Source: Pseudomonas sp. A34-9 (lineage in GTDB: Bacteria; Pseudomonadota; Gammaproteobacteria; Pseudomonadales; Pseudomonadaceae). Taken from it: a stretch of DNA of 64,000 nt. A program made the position numbers and the translations under genes. The stretch is taken from contig NZ_CP119967.1 in the NCBI RefSeq assembly GCF_029543085.1, positions 186,001-250,000 on the forward strand. Reading direction: 5' to 3'. Shown here one piece after another: positions 23,739 to 32,851 of the stretch. The notes under the pieces are model-generated. The model had not been told where the DNA came from, did not search any database, and saw only the letters and a list, made by a program, of their open reading frames with translations. How positions within the stretch are numbered: position 1 is the stretch's first letter; every line of letters begins with the position of its first letter.

Positions 23739-24497
23739 TCAGGACTTGCCGGACAAATCCGCCATGCCCTTGAGCAATTCAATCGGCAACGGAAAGACAA
23801 TCGTCGAACTCTTATCGCCGGCAATCGAACTCAAGGTCTGCATATAGCGCAACTGCATTGCCCCCGGCTGGCGGCCAAGCATTTCCGCAGCCTGCATGAG
23901 TTTTTCCGAGGCTTGCAGTTCGCCTTCGGCGTGAATCACTTTCGCTCGCCGTTCCCGTTCGGCTTCAGCCTGTTTGGCGATGGCGCGGACCATCGATTCG
24001 TTGAGGTCGACATGCTTGATCTCGACATTGGCGACCTTGATCCCCCACGCATCGGTCTGCGCGTCGAGTACCTGCTGGATGTCGATATTCAACTGTTCGC
24101 GTTCGGCCAACAGCTCATCCAGTTCGTGCTTGCCGAGCACGGCGCGCAGGGTGGTTTGCGCCAGTTGGCTGGTGGCAGAAAGATAATCCTCAACCTGAAT
24201 AATCGCTTTCTGCGGATCGAGGACGCGGAAATACAGCACAGCGTTGACCTTCACCGACACGTTGTCGCGAGTGATCACGTCCTGCGGCGGCACGTCGAGC
24301 ACCACCGTGCGCAGGTCGACCCGAACCATTTGCTGCACCACCGGTATCAGCAGGATCAAGCCGGGACCTTTGACCTGCCAGAAGCGTCCGAGTTGAAACA
24401 CCACACCGCGTTCGTATTCGCGCAGGATGCGAAACGTCGAGCCGGCCAAGGCAATGACCAACAACAGCAGCGCCACAAAACCGATTTGCAGACCCAT
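23739..24497 (-). CDS. SPFH/Band 7 (slipin-like) membrane protein
   Basis: A 252-residue stomatin-like protein. One N-terminal membrane segment ([21 protein letters not shown]) precedes the SPFH domain: [43 protein letters not shown], and a coiled coil rich in Glu/Ala ([21 protein letters not shown]). Such proteins scaffold membrane microdomains and commonly pair with NfeD proteins. Its gene follows the NfeD gene directly. I choose ATG 24497 over GTG 24503, as GGAGAG is seven bases upstream of the former. Distinct from QmcA, which is longer. Confidence 0.9.
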   Translation of the reverse strand: MGLQIGFVALLLLVIALAGSTFRILREYERGVVFQLGRFWQVKGPGLILLIPVVQQMVRVDLRTVVLDVPPQDVITRDNVSVKVNAVLYFRVLDPQKAIIQVEDYLSATSQLAQTTLRAVLGKHELDELLAEREQLNIDIQQVLDAQTDAWGIKVANVEIKHVDLNESMVRAIAKQAEAERERRAKVIHAEGELQASEKLMQAAEMLGRQPGAMQLRYMQTLSSIAGDKSSTIVFPLPIELLKGMADLSGKS

Positions 24498-24499
24498 GA

Positions 24500-25030
24500 T
24501 CACTCTCCGAGCGGCGCCGCGTCAGTCGCGGCCACTTGCAGCAACAATCCCTGGCGACCCACCACGCGCACCGATTGCCCGGTGTGCAGCGGGGTGGTGC
24601 TGAGCACTTGCCAGCGCTCGCCTTGCAGTTGCACCCAGCCGTTACGCGCATCGCCCGGTTGCACCGTGGTGATCGCGGTCACACTGCCGAGCAGGCCGGC
24701 GTCGCCACTGACGGCGTGGCGCGGACGGGTTTTCAGGGCGCGAATCAGCAGCGCGATCAACAGCAGGGCGCTGATCAGGCCGAGACCGATCATCATCGGC
24801 ACCGGCAACTCGGCGTTACTCAGCATCAGTGCTCCGATGACGAACATGATGATCCCGCCCAAACCGATCACCCCGTAGTTGGGCAGCGCGGCTTCAGCGA
24901 TCAGAAAGACAATGCCTAACGTAATCAGCCACAAACCGGCCGGACTCATGGCCGGTAACGGGCTGTCGGCGGCGAGGGCTGAGCCGCTTGTCAGCAGGAG
25001 CAAGGCAAACGCACAACATCGACTGTTCAC
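24500..25030 (-). CDS. NfeD-family membrane protein
   Basis: A 176-residue partner of the SPFH protein. It has a signal-like N-terminus ([16 protein letters not shown]), three or four membrane segments ([50 protein letters not shown]) and a C-terminal OB-fold part ([23 protein letters not shown] to [11 protein letters not shown]). This is the short NfeD form without the ClpP-like protease domain. The GTG at 25030 is preferred because GGAGGG lies just upstream; an ATG at 25051 would add seven residues. Likely co-transcribed with the SPFH gene. Confidence 0.87.
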   Translation of the reverse strand: MNSRCCAFALLLLTSGSALAADSPLPAMSPAGLWLITLGIVFLIAEAALPNYGVIGLGGIIMFVIGALMLSNAELPVPMMIGLGLISALLLIALLIRALKTRPRHAVSGDAGLLGSVTAITTVQPGDARNGWVQLQGERWQVLSTTPLHTGQSVRVVGRQGLLLQVAATDAAPLGE

Positions 25031-25204
25031 GTGACCCTCCGCGAGCGTCATGTCTGTTTCCTACAGTCTAGTTGAGGGTTGCGCTGGCTGAATCTTGATC
25101 AATGAGCGGATGTGTCCGGTGAGCGGATTTACCTTTGCCAGCCATCCGCCGAACTAGACTCAAAGACACGGCAACCACCGTTTAGCGCAACACCGAGGTG
25201 CATC

Positions 25205-25666
25205 ATGCGTATGGCAAAAAAGGTGCAGAGCAGCCTGAACCGCGCGCACTGCGAATACGACATCGTCGCCCACCGGCACTCATCGAGCAGTCTGGAAACC
25301 GCACGGGTCGCCGGGGTGCCCGCCGAGCGTGTGGCCAAATCGATCATCCTCGACGACCACCACGGGCATTATTTGATGGCCGTGCTGCCCGCCAGTCGTC
25401 ATCTGGACCTGAGCAAGGTGCGCACCAGCGGCGAATGGCAACTGACCCGCGAAAGCAATCTGGCGCACATCTTCGACGACTGCGAACGCGGTGCGGTGCC
25501 GCCACTGGGAGATTCCTACGGGCTGGACATGGTCATCGACCCGTTGCTGACGCGGCAGAAGGATATTTATCTGGAGGCGGGCAACCACAACTACCTGCTG
25601 CACATGAGCATGCCCGAGTTTCTGAAAATGGTGCCGCATGCCGAGGTGCGGGAGTTGAGTGATTAG
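25205..25666 (+). CDS. YbaK/ProX-type aminoacyl-tRNA deacylase family protein
   Basis: A 153-residue protein with the YbaK/EbsC fold: SSLETARVAGVPAERVAKSIILDD (the conserved Lys of trans-editing enzymes), HYLMAVLPASRHLDLSKVR, FDDCERGAVPPLGDSYGLDMVIDP and LEAGNHNYLLHMSMPEF. Enzymes of this family hydrolyse mischarged tRNAs. Start at ATG 25205. It stands alone with a REPIN after it. Which aminoacyl-tRNA it edits cannot be told. Confidence 0.87.
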   Translation: MRMAKKVQSSLNRAHCEYDIVAHRHSSSSLETARVAGVPAERVAKSIILDDHHGHYLMAVLPASRHLDLSKVRTSGEWQLTRESNLAHIFDDCERGAVPPLGDSYGLDMVIDPLLTRQKDIYLEAGNHNYLLHMSMPEFLKMVPHAEVRELSD

Positions 25667-25691
25667 GTGTTGTGGCGTCAGTGCCGACGCC

Positions 25692-25757
25692 ATCGCGAGC
25701 AGGCTCACTCCTACAATTGGCATGCGTTCAACCTGTAGGAGTGAGCCTGCTCGCGAT
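25692..25757. repeat. REPIN (GTAGGAGTGAGCCTGCTCGC type)
   Basis: ATCGCGAGCAGGCTCACTCC and its inverted copy, with a short loop, between the YbaK-like and DUF2789 genes. Confidence 0.9.
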
Positions 25758-25795
25758 TAATCTTCCATACACCACATCTTTGAAGGAGTTGATCA

Positions 25796-26041
25796 ATGGA
25801 ACAACACACCCACAGCCTGCCATCCCTGTTCAAACAACTCGGCCTTTCCGACGACCCGGTCGACATCGAAAAATTCATCGCCACCCATTCCCCGCTCAAA
25901 CCAGAACTGCACTTGGCCGATGCGTTTTTCTGGACGAAGAGCCAGTCGCAGTTTTTACGGGACGAGATTCTGGATGACGCCGATTGGGCGGAGGTGGTGG
26001 ATCAGTTGAATGTGTTGTTGCGAAAGGGGCGGGAGGGCTGA
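25796..26041 (+). CDS. DUF2789 family protein
   Basis: An 81-residue soluble protein with the DUF2789 pattern: HSLPSLFKQLGLSDDPVDIE, FIATHSPLKPELHLADAFFW, and QFLRDEILDDADWAEVVDQL. GAAGGAG lies about 11 bases before the ATG. Function unknown; no operon partner, as a REPIN lies before it and a toxin-antitoxin pair after it. Confidence 0.88.
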   Translation: MEQHTHSLPSLFKQLGLSDDPVDIEKFIATHSPLKPELHLADAFFWTKSQSQFLRDEILDDADWAEVVDQLNVLLRKGREG

Positions 26042-26112
26042 CTGAACGCCCACCTCTTGTCATTCAATTGAGTGGAACGGTTGTTGACGATCAAAAAATA
26101 GACCAAAATCAC

Positions 26113-26128
26113 GACCTCAATTGAGGTC
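26113..26128. promoter_or_regulatory. Palindromic operator candidate of the toxin-antitoxin pair
   Basis: GACCTCAATTGAGGTC is a perfect 16-bp palindrome ending seven bases before the antitoxin ATG, and it contains the ribosome site (GAGG). A TTGACG at 26084 may be the -35 box. The place and symmetry fit autoregulation by the antitoxin. Confidence 0.55.
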
Positions 26129-26135
26129 TTTTATT

Positions 26136-26381
26136 ATGCAAAGCGTTCTGGCCGATATGGCTGTCAGTGTCTCAGAATTAAAGAAAAACCCATCCGCAGT
26201 GCTGAGCGGCGCACATGGCGGGGCTGTGGCCGTTCTTAACCACAATCGCGTCATGGGCTACATGGTGCCAGCAGACGTTTACGAAGCAATGATGGAGCGG
26301 CTTGATGATCTGGAGCTTGCTGAAATCGTTCGCGCCCGCAGCCATGAGACGCCAATTTCGGTAAGCCTGGATGACCTATAA
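26136..26381 (+). CDS. Phd/YefM-type antitoxin
   Basis: An 81-residue protein with the Phd/YefM start MAVSVSELKKNPSAVLSGAH, then GAVAVLNHNRVMGYMVPADVYEAMMERLDDLELAE. In this family the N-terminal half binds DNA and the C-terminal tail (ETPISVSLDDL) covers the toxin. The ATG at 26136 is chosen over an upstream TTG at 26121 within the palindrome. The toxin gene overlaps its 3' end by 11 bases, as usual for these modules. Confidence 0.87.
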   Translation: MQSVLADMAVSVSELKKNPSAVLSGAHGGAVAVLNHNRVMGYMVPADVYEAMMERLDDLELAEIVRARSHETPISVSLDDL

Positions 26382-26652
26382 GCTTGAATTTCTGCCGTCT
26401 GCTCACAAAGAGTGGAACAAGTTGGGTCATACACTACGAGAACAATTCAAAAAGAAGCTGGGCGAGAGGTTGAAGCTGCCAAGGGTTTCTGCTGATGCTC
26501 TGCACGGGATGCCGGACTGCTACAAAATCAAACTCAAAGCTTCCGGCTATCGCTTGGTATATCAGGTGATCGATGAGCGCGTTGTTGTTTCGGTTGTCGC
26601 AGTTGGTAAGCGCGAGCGCAGCAGCGTTTACGAGAATGCAAAAAAGCGCTGA
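26371..26652 (+). CDS. RelE/ParE-superfamily toxin
   Basis: A 93-residue basic protein with the RelE pattern: YKLEFLPSAHKEWNKLGHTL, LKLPRVSADALHGMPDCYKIKLKASGYRLVYQV and the C-terminal VVVSVVAVGKRERSSVYENA (Lys, Arg and Tyr, candidate catalytic residues of ribosome-dependent mRNA interferases). Complete and apparently intact. It overlaps the antitoxin gene by 11 bases. Confidence 0.9.
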   Translation: MTYKLEFLPSAHKEWNKLGHTLREQFKKKLGERLKLPRVSADALHGMPDCYKIKLKASGYRLVYQVIDERVVVSVVAVGKRERSSVYENAKKR

Positions 26653-26705
26653 TTAATCACTGGTCGCCTTATTTCTCTGTCTTGTCAGGCAATTTGTTTC
26701 AAAAC

Positions 26706-26753
26706 TTGACTGAAATTCCCCTGCAATGCGATATTGATAGTTAGCAAACTAAC
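26706..26753 (+). promoter_or_regulatory. Promoter and MarR-type operator candidate
   Basis: TTGACT at 26706-26711 and GATATT at 26730-26735 fit a sigma-70 promoter with an 18-base spacer. GTTAG-CAAA-CTAAC at 26740-26753 is a dyad just after the -10 box and just before the MarR gene start, a normal place for MarR autorepression. Confidence 0.5.
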
Positions 26754-26756
26754 AGT

Positions 26757-27224
26757 GTGCATTTCCTCGTGCCGAACGATCTCGACGCTCTCCAGATGAA
26801 CATCAGCAGTGCCATGGTGGTGGCCGCCAGGCATTGGCGGAAGATCTGCCAGAACACGCTGGTCAACTATGGAATCTCCGAAGCCTGCGCCGTGCCGCTG
26901 TTGATGATCGGCCGTCTGGGCGAGGGCGTGCGGCAGGTGCAGGTGGCGCAGGCTGCCGGGATGGAAAGTCCGTCGCTGGTGCGTCTGCTCGATCAGTTGT
27001 GCCATTCCGGCTATGTCTGCCGTACCGAAGATGCCCAGGATCGCCGCGCCAAGTGCCTGAGCCTGACCGACACCGGACGTGAACTGGTGCAGGCGGTCGA
27101 GATCGAACTGGTGCGCTTGCGGCATGAGGTGCTCGAAGGCATCGATCAAAGCGATCTGGAAGCTACGCTTCGGGTACTCAGAGCTTTTGAGGCGGCCAGT
27201 CCGCCTGTGGTGGTCAATTCTTGA
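26757..27224 (+). CDS. MarR-family transcriptional regulator
   Basis: A 155-residue winged-helix regulator: CAVPLLMIGRLGEGVRQVQV, then the recognition-helix region AAGMESPSLVRLLDQLCHSG, and the wing DAQDRRAKCLSLTDTGRELV. It precedes an AaeB-like efflux operon with a TTGA overlap, so it very likely represses that operon and itself, released by an aromatic or other small ligand. Start is uncertain: GTG 26757 is given; GTG 26769 or ATG 26793 would also work. Confidence 0.88.
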   Translation: MHFLVPNDLDALQMNISSAMVVAARHWRKICQNTLVNYGISEACAVPLLMIGRLGEGVRQVQVAQAAGMESPSLVRLLDQLCHSGYVCRTEDAQDRRAKCLSLTDTGRELVQAVEIELVRLRHEVLEGIDQSDLEATLRVLRAFEAASPPVVVNS

Positions 27225-29284
27225 ACGGTTTTTTCTCTGGCATTCCGCCGGCCCGCGACTGGTTCTACGGGATCCGTACCTTTGCCGCGTCGATGATCGC
27301 GCTGTACATCGCCTTGCTCATGCAAATGCCGCGTCCGTACTGGGCGATGGCCACGGTGTACATCGTTTCCAGCCCGTTTCTCGGGCCGACCAGTTCCAAA
27401 GCGCTGTACCGTGCCATCGGTACTTTTCTCGGCGCGGCGGCGGCGGTTTTTTTCGTGCCGATGTTCGTCCAGAGCCCGTATGTGCTGGTGGTGGTGATCG
27501 CGTTGTGGACGGGGATTCTGTTGTTCATGTCCCTGCATTTGCGCACGGCCAACAGCTACGCGCTGATGCTCGCCGGTTACACATTGCCGCTGATTGCCTT
27601 GCCGGTGGTGGATAACCCGCTGGCGGTGTGGGACGTGGCCGAGGCGCGCACGGAAGAGATTTTCCTCGGCATCGCCGTCGCTGCGGTGGTCGGTGCGATG
27701 TTCTGGCCGCGACGGCTGGCGCCGGTGTTCAACGACGCTGTGGGCAAGTGGTTCGCTGACGCAACGACCTACAGTCTGAAATTCCTCAGCCGCGACGTGC
27801 AGCCCGAAGAAGTCACTGCATTGCGCATGGCCATGGTCGCCAACTTCAACAGCCTCGAATTGATGATCGGTCAATTGCCCCACGAAGGCTCGCGACCGCA
27901 AACCGTGCGTAACACCAAAGAATTGCGCGGGCGGATGATTCATCTATTACCGGTGATCGATGCACTGGAAGATTCGCTCTATGCCCTGGAGCGGCGCACA
28001 CCGGAGCTGGTGGAAAAATTCGCACCGCTACTCGTCGCGACCCGCGAATGGCTGCGCCACCAAGACGCCGATCTCGACCGCTGGCAGGCACTGAAAGATA
28101 AGCTCGAAGCTTTGCAACCTGGCGCCGAAGCGCTGGAAGATCGCAGGCAATTGCTGTTCTCCAACTCGATTTATCGCCTCGGTGAATTCATCGATCTGTG
28201 GCAAGACTGTCGCAGCCTGCAGGACGCGATTCTCTGCGAACGCCAGGACAGCTGGCGCGCGGTGTATCGCCACTGGCGCCTGGGCCGGCTGACGCCGTTT
28301 ATCGATCGTGGGCTGATGCTGTATTCGGTAGCGTCGACGATTCTGGCAATCATCACCGCCTCGGTGCTGTGGATTCTGCTCGGCTGGCCGGATGGCGGCA
28401 GTGCGGTGATTCTGGCGGCGGTGGCGTGCAGCTTCTTCGCCTCGATGGACGACCCGGCGCCGCAGATCTACCGGTTCTTTTTCTGGACCGGCATGTCGGT
28501 GCTGTTCGCCAGCCTGTATCTGTTTTTGATCCTGCCCAACCTGCACGATTTCCCGATGCTGGTGTTGGCGTTTTCCATCCCGTTCATCTGCGTCGGCACG
28601 CTGACGGTGCAGCCGCGTTTCTACCTCGGCATGCTGCTGACGCTGGTCAACACCTCGTCGTTCATCAGCATTCAGGGCGCTTACGACGCGGACTTTTTTG
28701 CCTTCGTGAATTCCAACCTGGCGGGGCCGATAGGACTGTTGTTCGCCTTTATCTGGACGCTGGTGGCGCGCCCGTTCGGCGCCGAACTGGCGGCCAAGCG
28801 CCTGACCCGTTTCAGCTGGAAAGACATCGTCCACATGACCGAGCCGGCCAACCTCGCCGAGCACCGTCAGTTGGGTGTGCAGTTGCTCGATCGATTGATG
28901 CAGCACTTGCCGCGTCTGGCGCTGACTGGCCAGGACACCGGCATTGCCATGCGCGAAGTGCGCGTCGGCCTGAATCTGCTCGACTTGCTCGCCTACACCC
29001 CACGGGTGACGGGCGCGCCGCACGCGTTGTTGCAGCAAGTGGTCAGCGAGGTCGGCGAGTATTTCCGCGCCTGCCTCAAGGCCGGTGAACGCTTGCCGGC
29101 CCCGGCCCCGTTGCTGATGACGCTCGATCGCACCCGTCGCGCACTCAATGGTCACGGCGATGAAGAAACCCGTCTGAACCTGTTGCACGCCTTGAGCGGT
29201 TTGCGTCTGGCGCTGTTGCCCGGCGTCGAATTCGTCTCCAGCGCCGAGCCCGAAGAACCGCTGCCCGATGGAGCGCCCCTATGA
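27221..29284 (+). CDS. FUSC-family (AaeB-like) inner-membrane exporter
   Basis: A 687-residue protein with two hydrophobic blocks of the FUSC/AaeB family. One is at about 15-170 (MIALYIALLMQMPRPYWAMATVYIV, GTFLGAAAAVFFVPMFVQ) and the other at about 365-515 (YSVASTILAIITASVLWILLGWPDG, AVILAAVACSFFASMDDPAP), separated and followed by long soluble helices. AaeB proteins export aromatic carboxylates in enterobacteria. It starts at a TTG overlapping the MarR stop. DUF1656, HlyD and outer-membrane genes follow with 4-base overlaps, so the four act as one pump. Confidence 0.9.
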   Translation: MNGFFSGIPPARDWFYGIRTFAASMIALYIALLMQMPRPYWAMATVYIVSSPFLGPTSSKALYRAIGTFLGAAAAVFFVPMFVQSPYVLVVVIALWTGILLFMSLHLRTANSYALMLAGYTLPLIALPVVDNPLAVWDVAEARTEEIFLGIAVAAVVGAMFWPRRLAPVFNDAVGKWFADATTYSLKFLSRDVQPEEVTALRMAMVANFNSLELMIGQLPHEGSRPQTVRNTKELRGRMIHLLPVIDALEDSLYALERRTPELVEKFAPLLVATREWLRHQDADLDRWQALKDKLEALQPGAEALEDRRQLLFSNSIYRLGEFIDLWQDCRSLQDAILCERQDSWRAVYRHWRLGRLTPFIDRGLMLYSVASTILAIITASVLWILLGWPDGGSAVILAAVACSFFASMDDPAPQIYRFFFWTGMSVLFASLYLFLILPNLHDFPMLVLAFSIPFICVGTLTVQPRFYLGMLLTLVNTSSFISIQGAYDADFFAFVNSNLAGPIGLLFAFIWTLVARPFGAELAAKRLTRFSWKDIVHMTEPANLAEHRQLGVQLLDRLMQHLPRLALTGQDTGIAMREVRVGLNLLDLLAYTPRVTGAPHALLQQVVSEVGEYFRACLKAGERLPAPAPLLMTLDRTRRALNGHGDEETRLNLLHALSGLRLALLPGVEFVSSAEPEEPLPDGAPL

Positions 29285-29490
29285 TCGGTGATCTGGACAT
29301 CAGCGGCATTTTCCTGCCGACCCTGCTGGTGTTGATGGGCATCACTTATGTGCTGTTTTTGCTGGTGCATGCCGTGCTCACGCGCGTGCACTTTTACCGT
29401 CTGGTCTGGCACCGGGCATTGTTCAACGTGGCCCTCTACGCAGTACTGCTGTACGGCGTGGACTCACTCAGTCGATACCTGATGACATGA
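29281..29490 (+). CDS. DUF1656 (AaeX-like) small membrane protein
   Basis: A 69-residue protein with two membrane helices (IFLPTLLVLMGITYVLFLLV and LFNVALYAVLLYGVDSL). DUF1656/AaeX proteins always sit between the FUSC pump and the HlyD adaptor, as here; both junctions are ATGA overlaps. Function within the pump is unknown. Confidence 0.88.
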   Translation: MIGDLDISGIFLPTLLVLMGITYVLFLLVHAVLTRVHFYRLVWHRALFNVALYAVLLYGVDSLSRYLMT

Positions 29491-30389
29491 AAAAACCGTT
29501 CTTGACCATCGGTCGCGTGGTACTGACCCTGCTGATCGTGACTTTTGCCGTTGTCCTCGTCTGGCGTATGGTGATGTATTACATGTTTGCGCCGTGGACC
29601 CGCGACGGCCACATTCGCGCCGACATCATCCAGATCGCGCCGGACGTGTCTGGATTGATCCAGCAGGTTGAAGTGAAAGACAACCAGTTGATCAAGCGCG
29701 GCCAGGTGCTGTTCAGCATCGACCAGGATCGCTTCAAACTGGCGCTGCGACAGGCCAAGGCCGCTGTCGCTGATCGCGAAGAAACCCTCGCCCAGGCCCA
29801 GCGTGAAGCCAAGCGTAACCGTGGCCTCGGCAATCTGGTGCCGGCCGAGCAACTGGAAGAAAGCCAATCGAAGGTGGCCCGTGCGCAATCGGCGCTGGCC
29901 GAAGCCATGGTCACCGTGGACAGCGCCCAGCTCAACCTCGACCGCTCGGTGATCCGCAGCCCGGTGGACGGTTACGTCAACGACCGCGCGCCGCGTCCAC
30001 AGGAGTTCGTCACCGCCGGGCGTCCGGTGTTGTCGGTGGTCGACAGCAATTCGTTCCACATCGACGGCTATTTCGAAGAGACCAAACTCGACGGCATTCA
30101 TGTCGGCCAGTCGGTGGATATCCGCGTGATCGGCGACCGCGCCAAACTGCGCGGGCATGTTGAAAGCATCGTCGCCGGTATCGAAGACCGCGACCGCACC
30201 AGCGGCAGTAACTTGCTGCCGAACGTCAACCCGGCGTTTAGCTGGGTACGGTTGGCGCAGCGGATTCCGGTGCGGATTGCCTTTGATGACGTGCCGGAAG
30301 ATTTCCGCATGATCGCCGGGCGTACCGCCACAGTATCGATCATCGACGATCAGCCACGCGACGAACGTAAACAGGAGCCCGTGCAATGA
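29487..30389 (+). CDS. AaeA-like HlyD-family adaptor
   Basis: A 300-residue membrane-fusion protein. N-terminal anchor VVLTLLIVTFAVVLVWRMVMY, then the AaeA-like APWTRDGHIRADIIQIAPDVSG. The lipoyl half QQVEVKDNQLIKRGQVLFSI, an Ala/Glu coiled coil, the second half RSPVDGYVNDRAPRPQEFV and a beta-barrel part (VDIRVIGDRAKLRGHVESI) follow. Fits the FUSC pump encoded upstream and the outer-membrane channel downstream. Confidence 0.9.
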   Translation: MKKPFLTIGRVVLTLLIVTFAVVLVWRMVMYYMFAPWTRDGHIRADIIQIAPDVSGLIQQVEVKDNQLIKRGQVLFSIDQDRFKLALRQAKAAVADREETLAQAQREAKRNRGLGNLVPAEQLEESQSKVARAQSALAEAMVTVDSAQLNLDRSVIRSPVDGYVNDRAPRPQEFVTAGRPVLSVVDSNSFHIDGYFEETKLDGIHVGQSVDIRVIGDRAKLRGHVESIVAGIEDRDRTSGSNLLPNVNPAFSWVRLAQRIPVRIAFDDVPEDFRMIAGRTATVSIIDDQPRDERKQEPVQ

Positions 30390-31828
30390 GAAGGGCCCTG
30401 ATGATCGCCGGGTTGGGCGTGATGCTCTCGGCTTGTCAGATGGTCGGGCCGGACTATCACGTGCCTGAGGATGCGGCGGTTCAACGCAAGGATTTTCAGG
30501 GCGAACTGGCCGTCGCCGGTAAGCCTGTGGTGTCAGCGCCGGTGCCTGCGGACTGGTGGCGGCTGTATAAGGATCCGCGACTGGATCAACTGGTGCAGCA
30601 GGCAATGGCTTCCAACACCGATCTGCGCGTAGCCGCCGCCAACTTGCAGCGCGCCCGTGCTCAGGTCGACGAGGCCGAGGCGGCCGGTGGCTGGAGCGCC
30701 GGGGTGAAAATGGGCGCCCAGCGTTTGCAGGAGTCCGGACAGGCGTTCTTGCTGCCGGAGAAAGTGCCGGTGGACAACGTTGGCGATATCGGCATCAGCG
30801 CTTCGTATCAGTTCGATCTGTGGGGCACGTTGCAACGCGGCATCGAAGGCGCCAAAGCCAACGCCGACGCGACCCAGGCCGCCGCGGACACCGCACGCAT
30901 CACCTTGGTGGCCGACGTGGTTCGCGCCTACACCCAAGTCTGCGCCGCCAACGAAGAGCGTGAAATCGCCCAGCACTCCCTCGACCTGCAATCGCAAGGC
31001 ACCACGCTGATTCAACGCTTGCGCGATGCCGGCCGTGGTGATGAAACTCAGGTCACCCGCTCGCAAACCCAATTCAAATCCCTGCGCGCCGACATGCCGC
31101 GTTATGAAGCCGCGCGTCAGGCCGGTTTGTACCGGTTGTCGATGCTGCTGGCCAAACCGGTAGATCAATTGCCGGCCGGCACGGCGACTTGCGCTGAACT
31201 GCCGAAAATCGCCCAATTGGTGCCGGTCGGTGATGGCGCCGCGCTGCTTAAGCGTCGCCCCGATATCCGTCAGGCCGAACGGCGGCTGGCCGCTGCGACT
31301 GCCGGGATCGGTGTCGCCACGGGCGAGTTGTATCCGGACATCAGCATTGGCGCGACGATCGGTACGGTCGGTCTGATAGACGACTTGGGTGATCCGTCGA
31401 CCAATCGCTGGGGCTTCGGCCCGTCGTTGAGCTGGAAAGTACCGACCAACGGCGCCCGTGCGCGCATTCGCGAGGCAGAAGCGGCGACACAGGGCGCACT
31501 GGCGCATTTCGATGGCGTGGTGCTCAACGCCATTCGCGAAACCCAGACCGGCCTCGCTCAGTACAGCGCGCTGCTGCAACGTCGCGACGCACTGGCCGAT
31601 GCCGAGCAGTCAGCGAAACTGGCCGCCGACCAGACCCACCGTTTCTTCCAGGCCGGCCGCGAGTCATTCCTCGCCGACCTGCAAGCAACGCGAACCTACA
31701 CCGATGTCACCGCGCAACTGGCCGCCGCCAACACTCAAGTTGCGATGAGCCAGATCGATTTGTTCCTCGCTTTGGGCGGTGGTTGGGAAAGCGGACGAAC
31801 GCACGCGACAACCGCCAGCAAACCCTGA
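30386..31828 (+). CDS. NodT/OprM-family outer-membrane efflux lipoprotein
   Basis: A 480-residue channel of the AaeB-like operon. Lipobox LMIAGLGVMLSAC with Cys at about residue 17, then QMVGPDYHVP. Second-half motif LLKRRPDIRQAERRLAAATA matches the family. It shares the fold with the proteins at 2035 and 19838 but not a close sequence, so this window encodes three separate outer-membrane channels. A hairpin terminator follows 27 bases after the stop. Confidence 0.9.
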   Translation: MRRALMIAGLGVMLSACQMVGPDYHVPEDAAVQRKDFQGELAVAGKPVVSAPVPADWWRLYKDPRLDQLVQQAMASNTDLRVAAANLQRARAQVDEAEAAGGWSAGVKMGAQRLQESGQAFLLPEKVPVDNVGDIGISASYQFDLWGTLQRGIEGAKANADATQAAADTARITLVADVVRAYTQVCAANEEREIAQHSLDLQSQGTTLIQRLRDAGRGDETQVTRSQTQFKSLRADMPRYEAARQAGLYRLSMLLAKPVDQLPAGTATCAELPKIAQLVPVGDGAALLKRRPDIRQAERRLAAATAGIGVATGELYPDISIGATIGTVGLIDDLGDPSTNRWGFGPSLSWKVPTNGARARIREAEAATQGALAHFDGVVLNAIRETQTGLAQYSALLQRRDALADAEQSAKLAADQTHRFFQAGRESFLADLQATRTYTDVTAQLAAANTQVAMSQIDLFLALGGGWESGRTHATTASKP

Positions 31829-31855
31829 GGCCGTTGCTATGCTTTGAAGTGTTGG

Positions 31856-31883
31856 AAGGGCGCCCCGAGCAAGGCGCCCTTTC
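31856..31883 (+). terminator. Intrinsic terminator of the AaeB-like operon
   Basis: AAGGGCGCC and GGCGCCCTT arms around an 8-base loop; the T tract is short (TTTC). Confidence 0.65.
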
Positions 31884-31921
31884 AGTGCACATTGCTAGCG
31901 CTGGTCTAGGGGAAACCAATA

Positions 31922-32557
31922 ATGAAAAACCCTTACGCTCTCGGCTTCTGGTGCGCCCTCGCAGCGCTGGTGCTGCTCTCGGCCACCTATTTCTACGGCA
32001 TCATGCTGGCCCACCAGATCGACAAGGCGATGGTGTTCCTCGACAGCGCAACGGCGCTGATCGCGGTCATGGCAATCGTCGTCGTGGCGTGGGCGTCGGT
32101 GCAGGTGCAGCGCGTCAAGAAACGCCAGCTCGAACAGGGCAGGACCCTGGTGTTGATCTGGGACACCAAAGTCGCCCTGCGCCGGGTCGAAACCGTTTTC
32201 GACCGGTATTTCTGGGGCAGCTACTGGCAGCCGGGACGGACCTTCGCCGAGGTCATGGGCGAACTCACCGGCACGCCACTGGAAAAAAGCCTCGAAGCGC
32301 TGAAAAAGCAATGCCTGGAACTCGACAAGCAGATCGCCGATGAGGGCTGGCACTGGCTCAACAATGCCCGGGAATTATCCGATGTCGCCACCGCCATGGC
32401 GCGTGAGCGCTATCAACTGGATTTCTGCGACCCACGCGCCGACGGGCCGGGCGGGGCGGTGATTGATCGGGATTTTGAAGTGCTGGTGTACACATGGACG
32501 GCGCGACTGAAAAGCTTTGATCACCAGCTGGATGAAATCGAGGTTCAGTATTCCTGA
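31922..32557 (+). CDS. Two-helix membrane protein of unknown function
   Basis: A 211-residue protein with two N-terminal membrane helices (LGFWCALAALVLLSATYFYG and AMVFLDSATALIAVMAIVVVAWASV) and a cytoplasmic helical part of about 150 residues ending LKSFDHQLDEIEVQYS. I do not recognise a family. AGGGGAAA precedes the ATG. It lies alone between the terminator of the efflux operon and a REPIN, so it is probably monocistronic. Confidence 0.75.
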   Translation: MKNPYALGFWCALAALVLLSATYFYGIMLAHQIDKAMVFLDSATALIAVMAIVVVAWASVQVQRVKKRQLEQGRTLVLIWDTKVALRRVETVFDRYFWGSYWQPGRTFAEVMGELTGTPLEKSLEALKKQCLELDKQIADEGWHWLNNARELSDVATAMARERYQLDFCDPRADGPGGAVIDRDFEVLVYTWTARLKSFDHQLDEIEVQYS

Positions 32558-32581
32558 TGCTTCGCTGAATCAAACGGCCTC

Positions 32582-32646
32582 ATCGCGAGCAGGCTCACGC
32601 CTAAATCTGGAATGCATTCCCCTGCAGGCGTGAGCCTGCTCGCGAT
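32582..32646. repeat. REPIN (GCGAGCAGGCTCACGCC variant)
   Basis: ATCGCGAGCAGGCTCACGCC and inverted copy GGCGTGAGCCTGCTCGCGAT around a short loop. The rest of the 294-base gap 32558-32851 holds only a likely promoter region for the DUF945 gene. Confidence 0.9.
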
Positions 32647-32851
32647 AGCGCCCTCAAAAAACAGCGAAACTCTCACTGCCTGCCCACTGTCCATTCTCCC
32701 CATAGACACTCTTTCACCTTTAAACATTGGGCCACCTTGCGCGCCCGGTGCTAATCTCCACCGCTGAATTCAGCGTAGTCGAGCCGCGACCCGGTCACGG
32801 GTTCAGGGAAGACGACCACACTCACAGCCACGGAAATCGATCAGGTCATTC

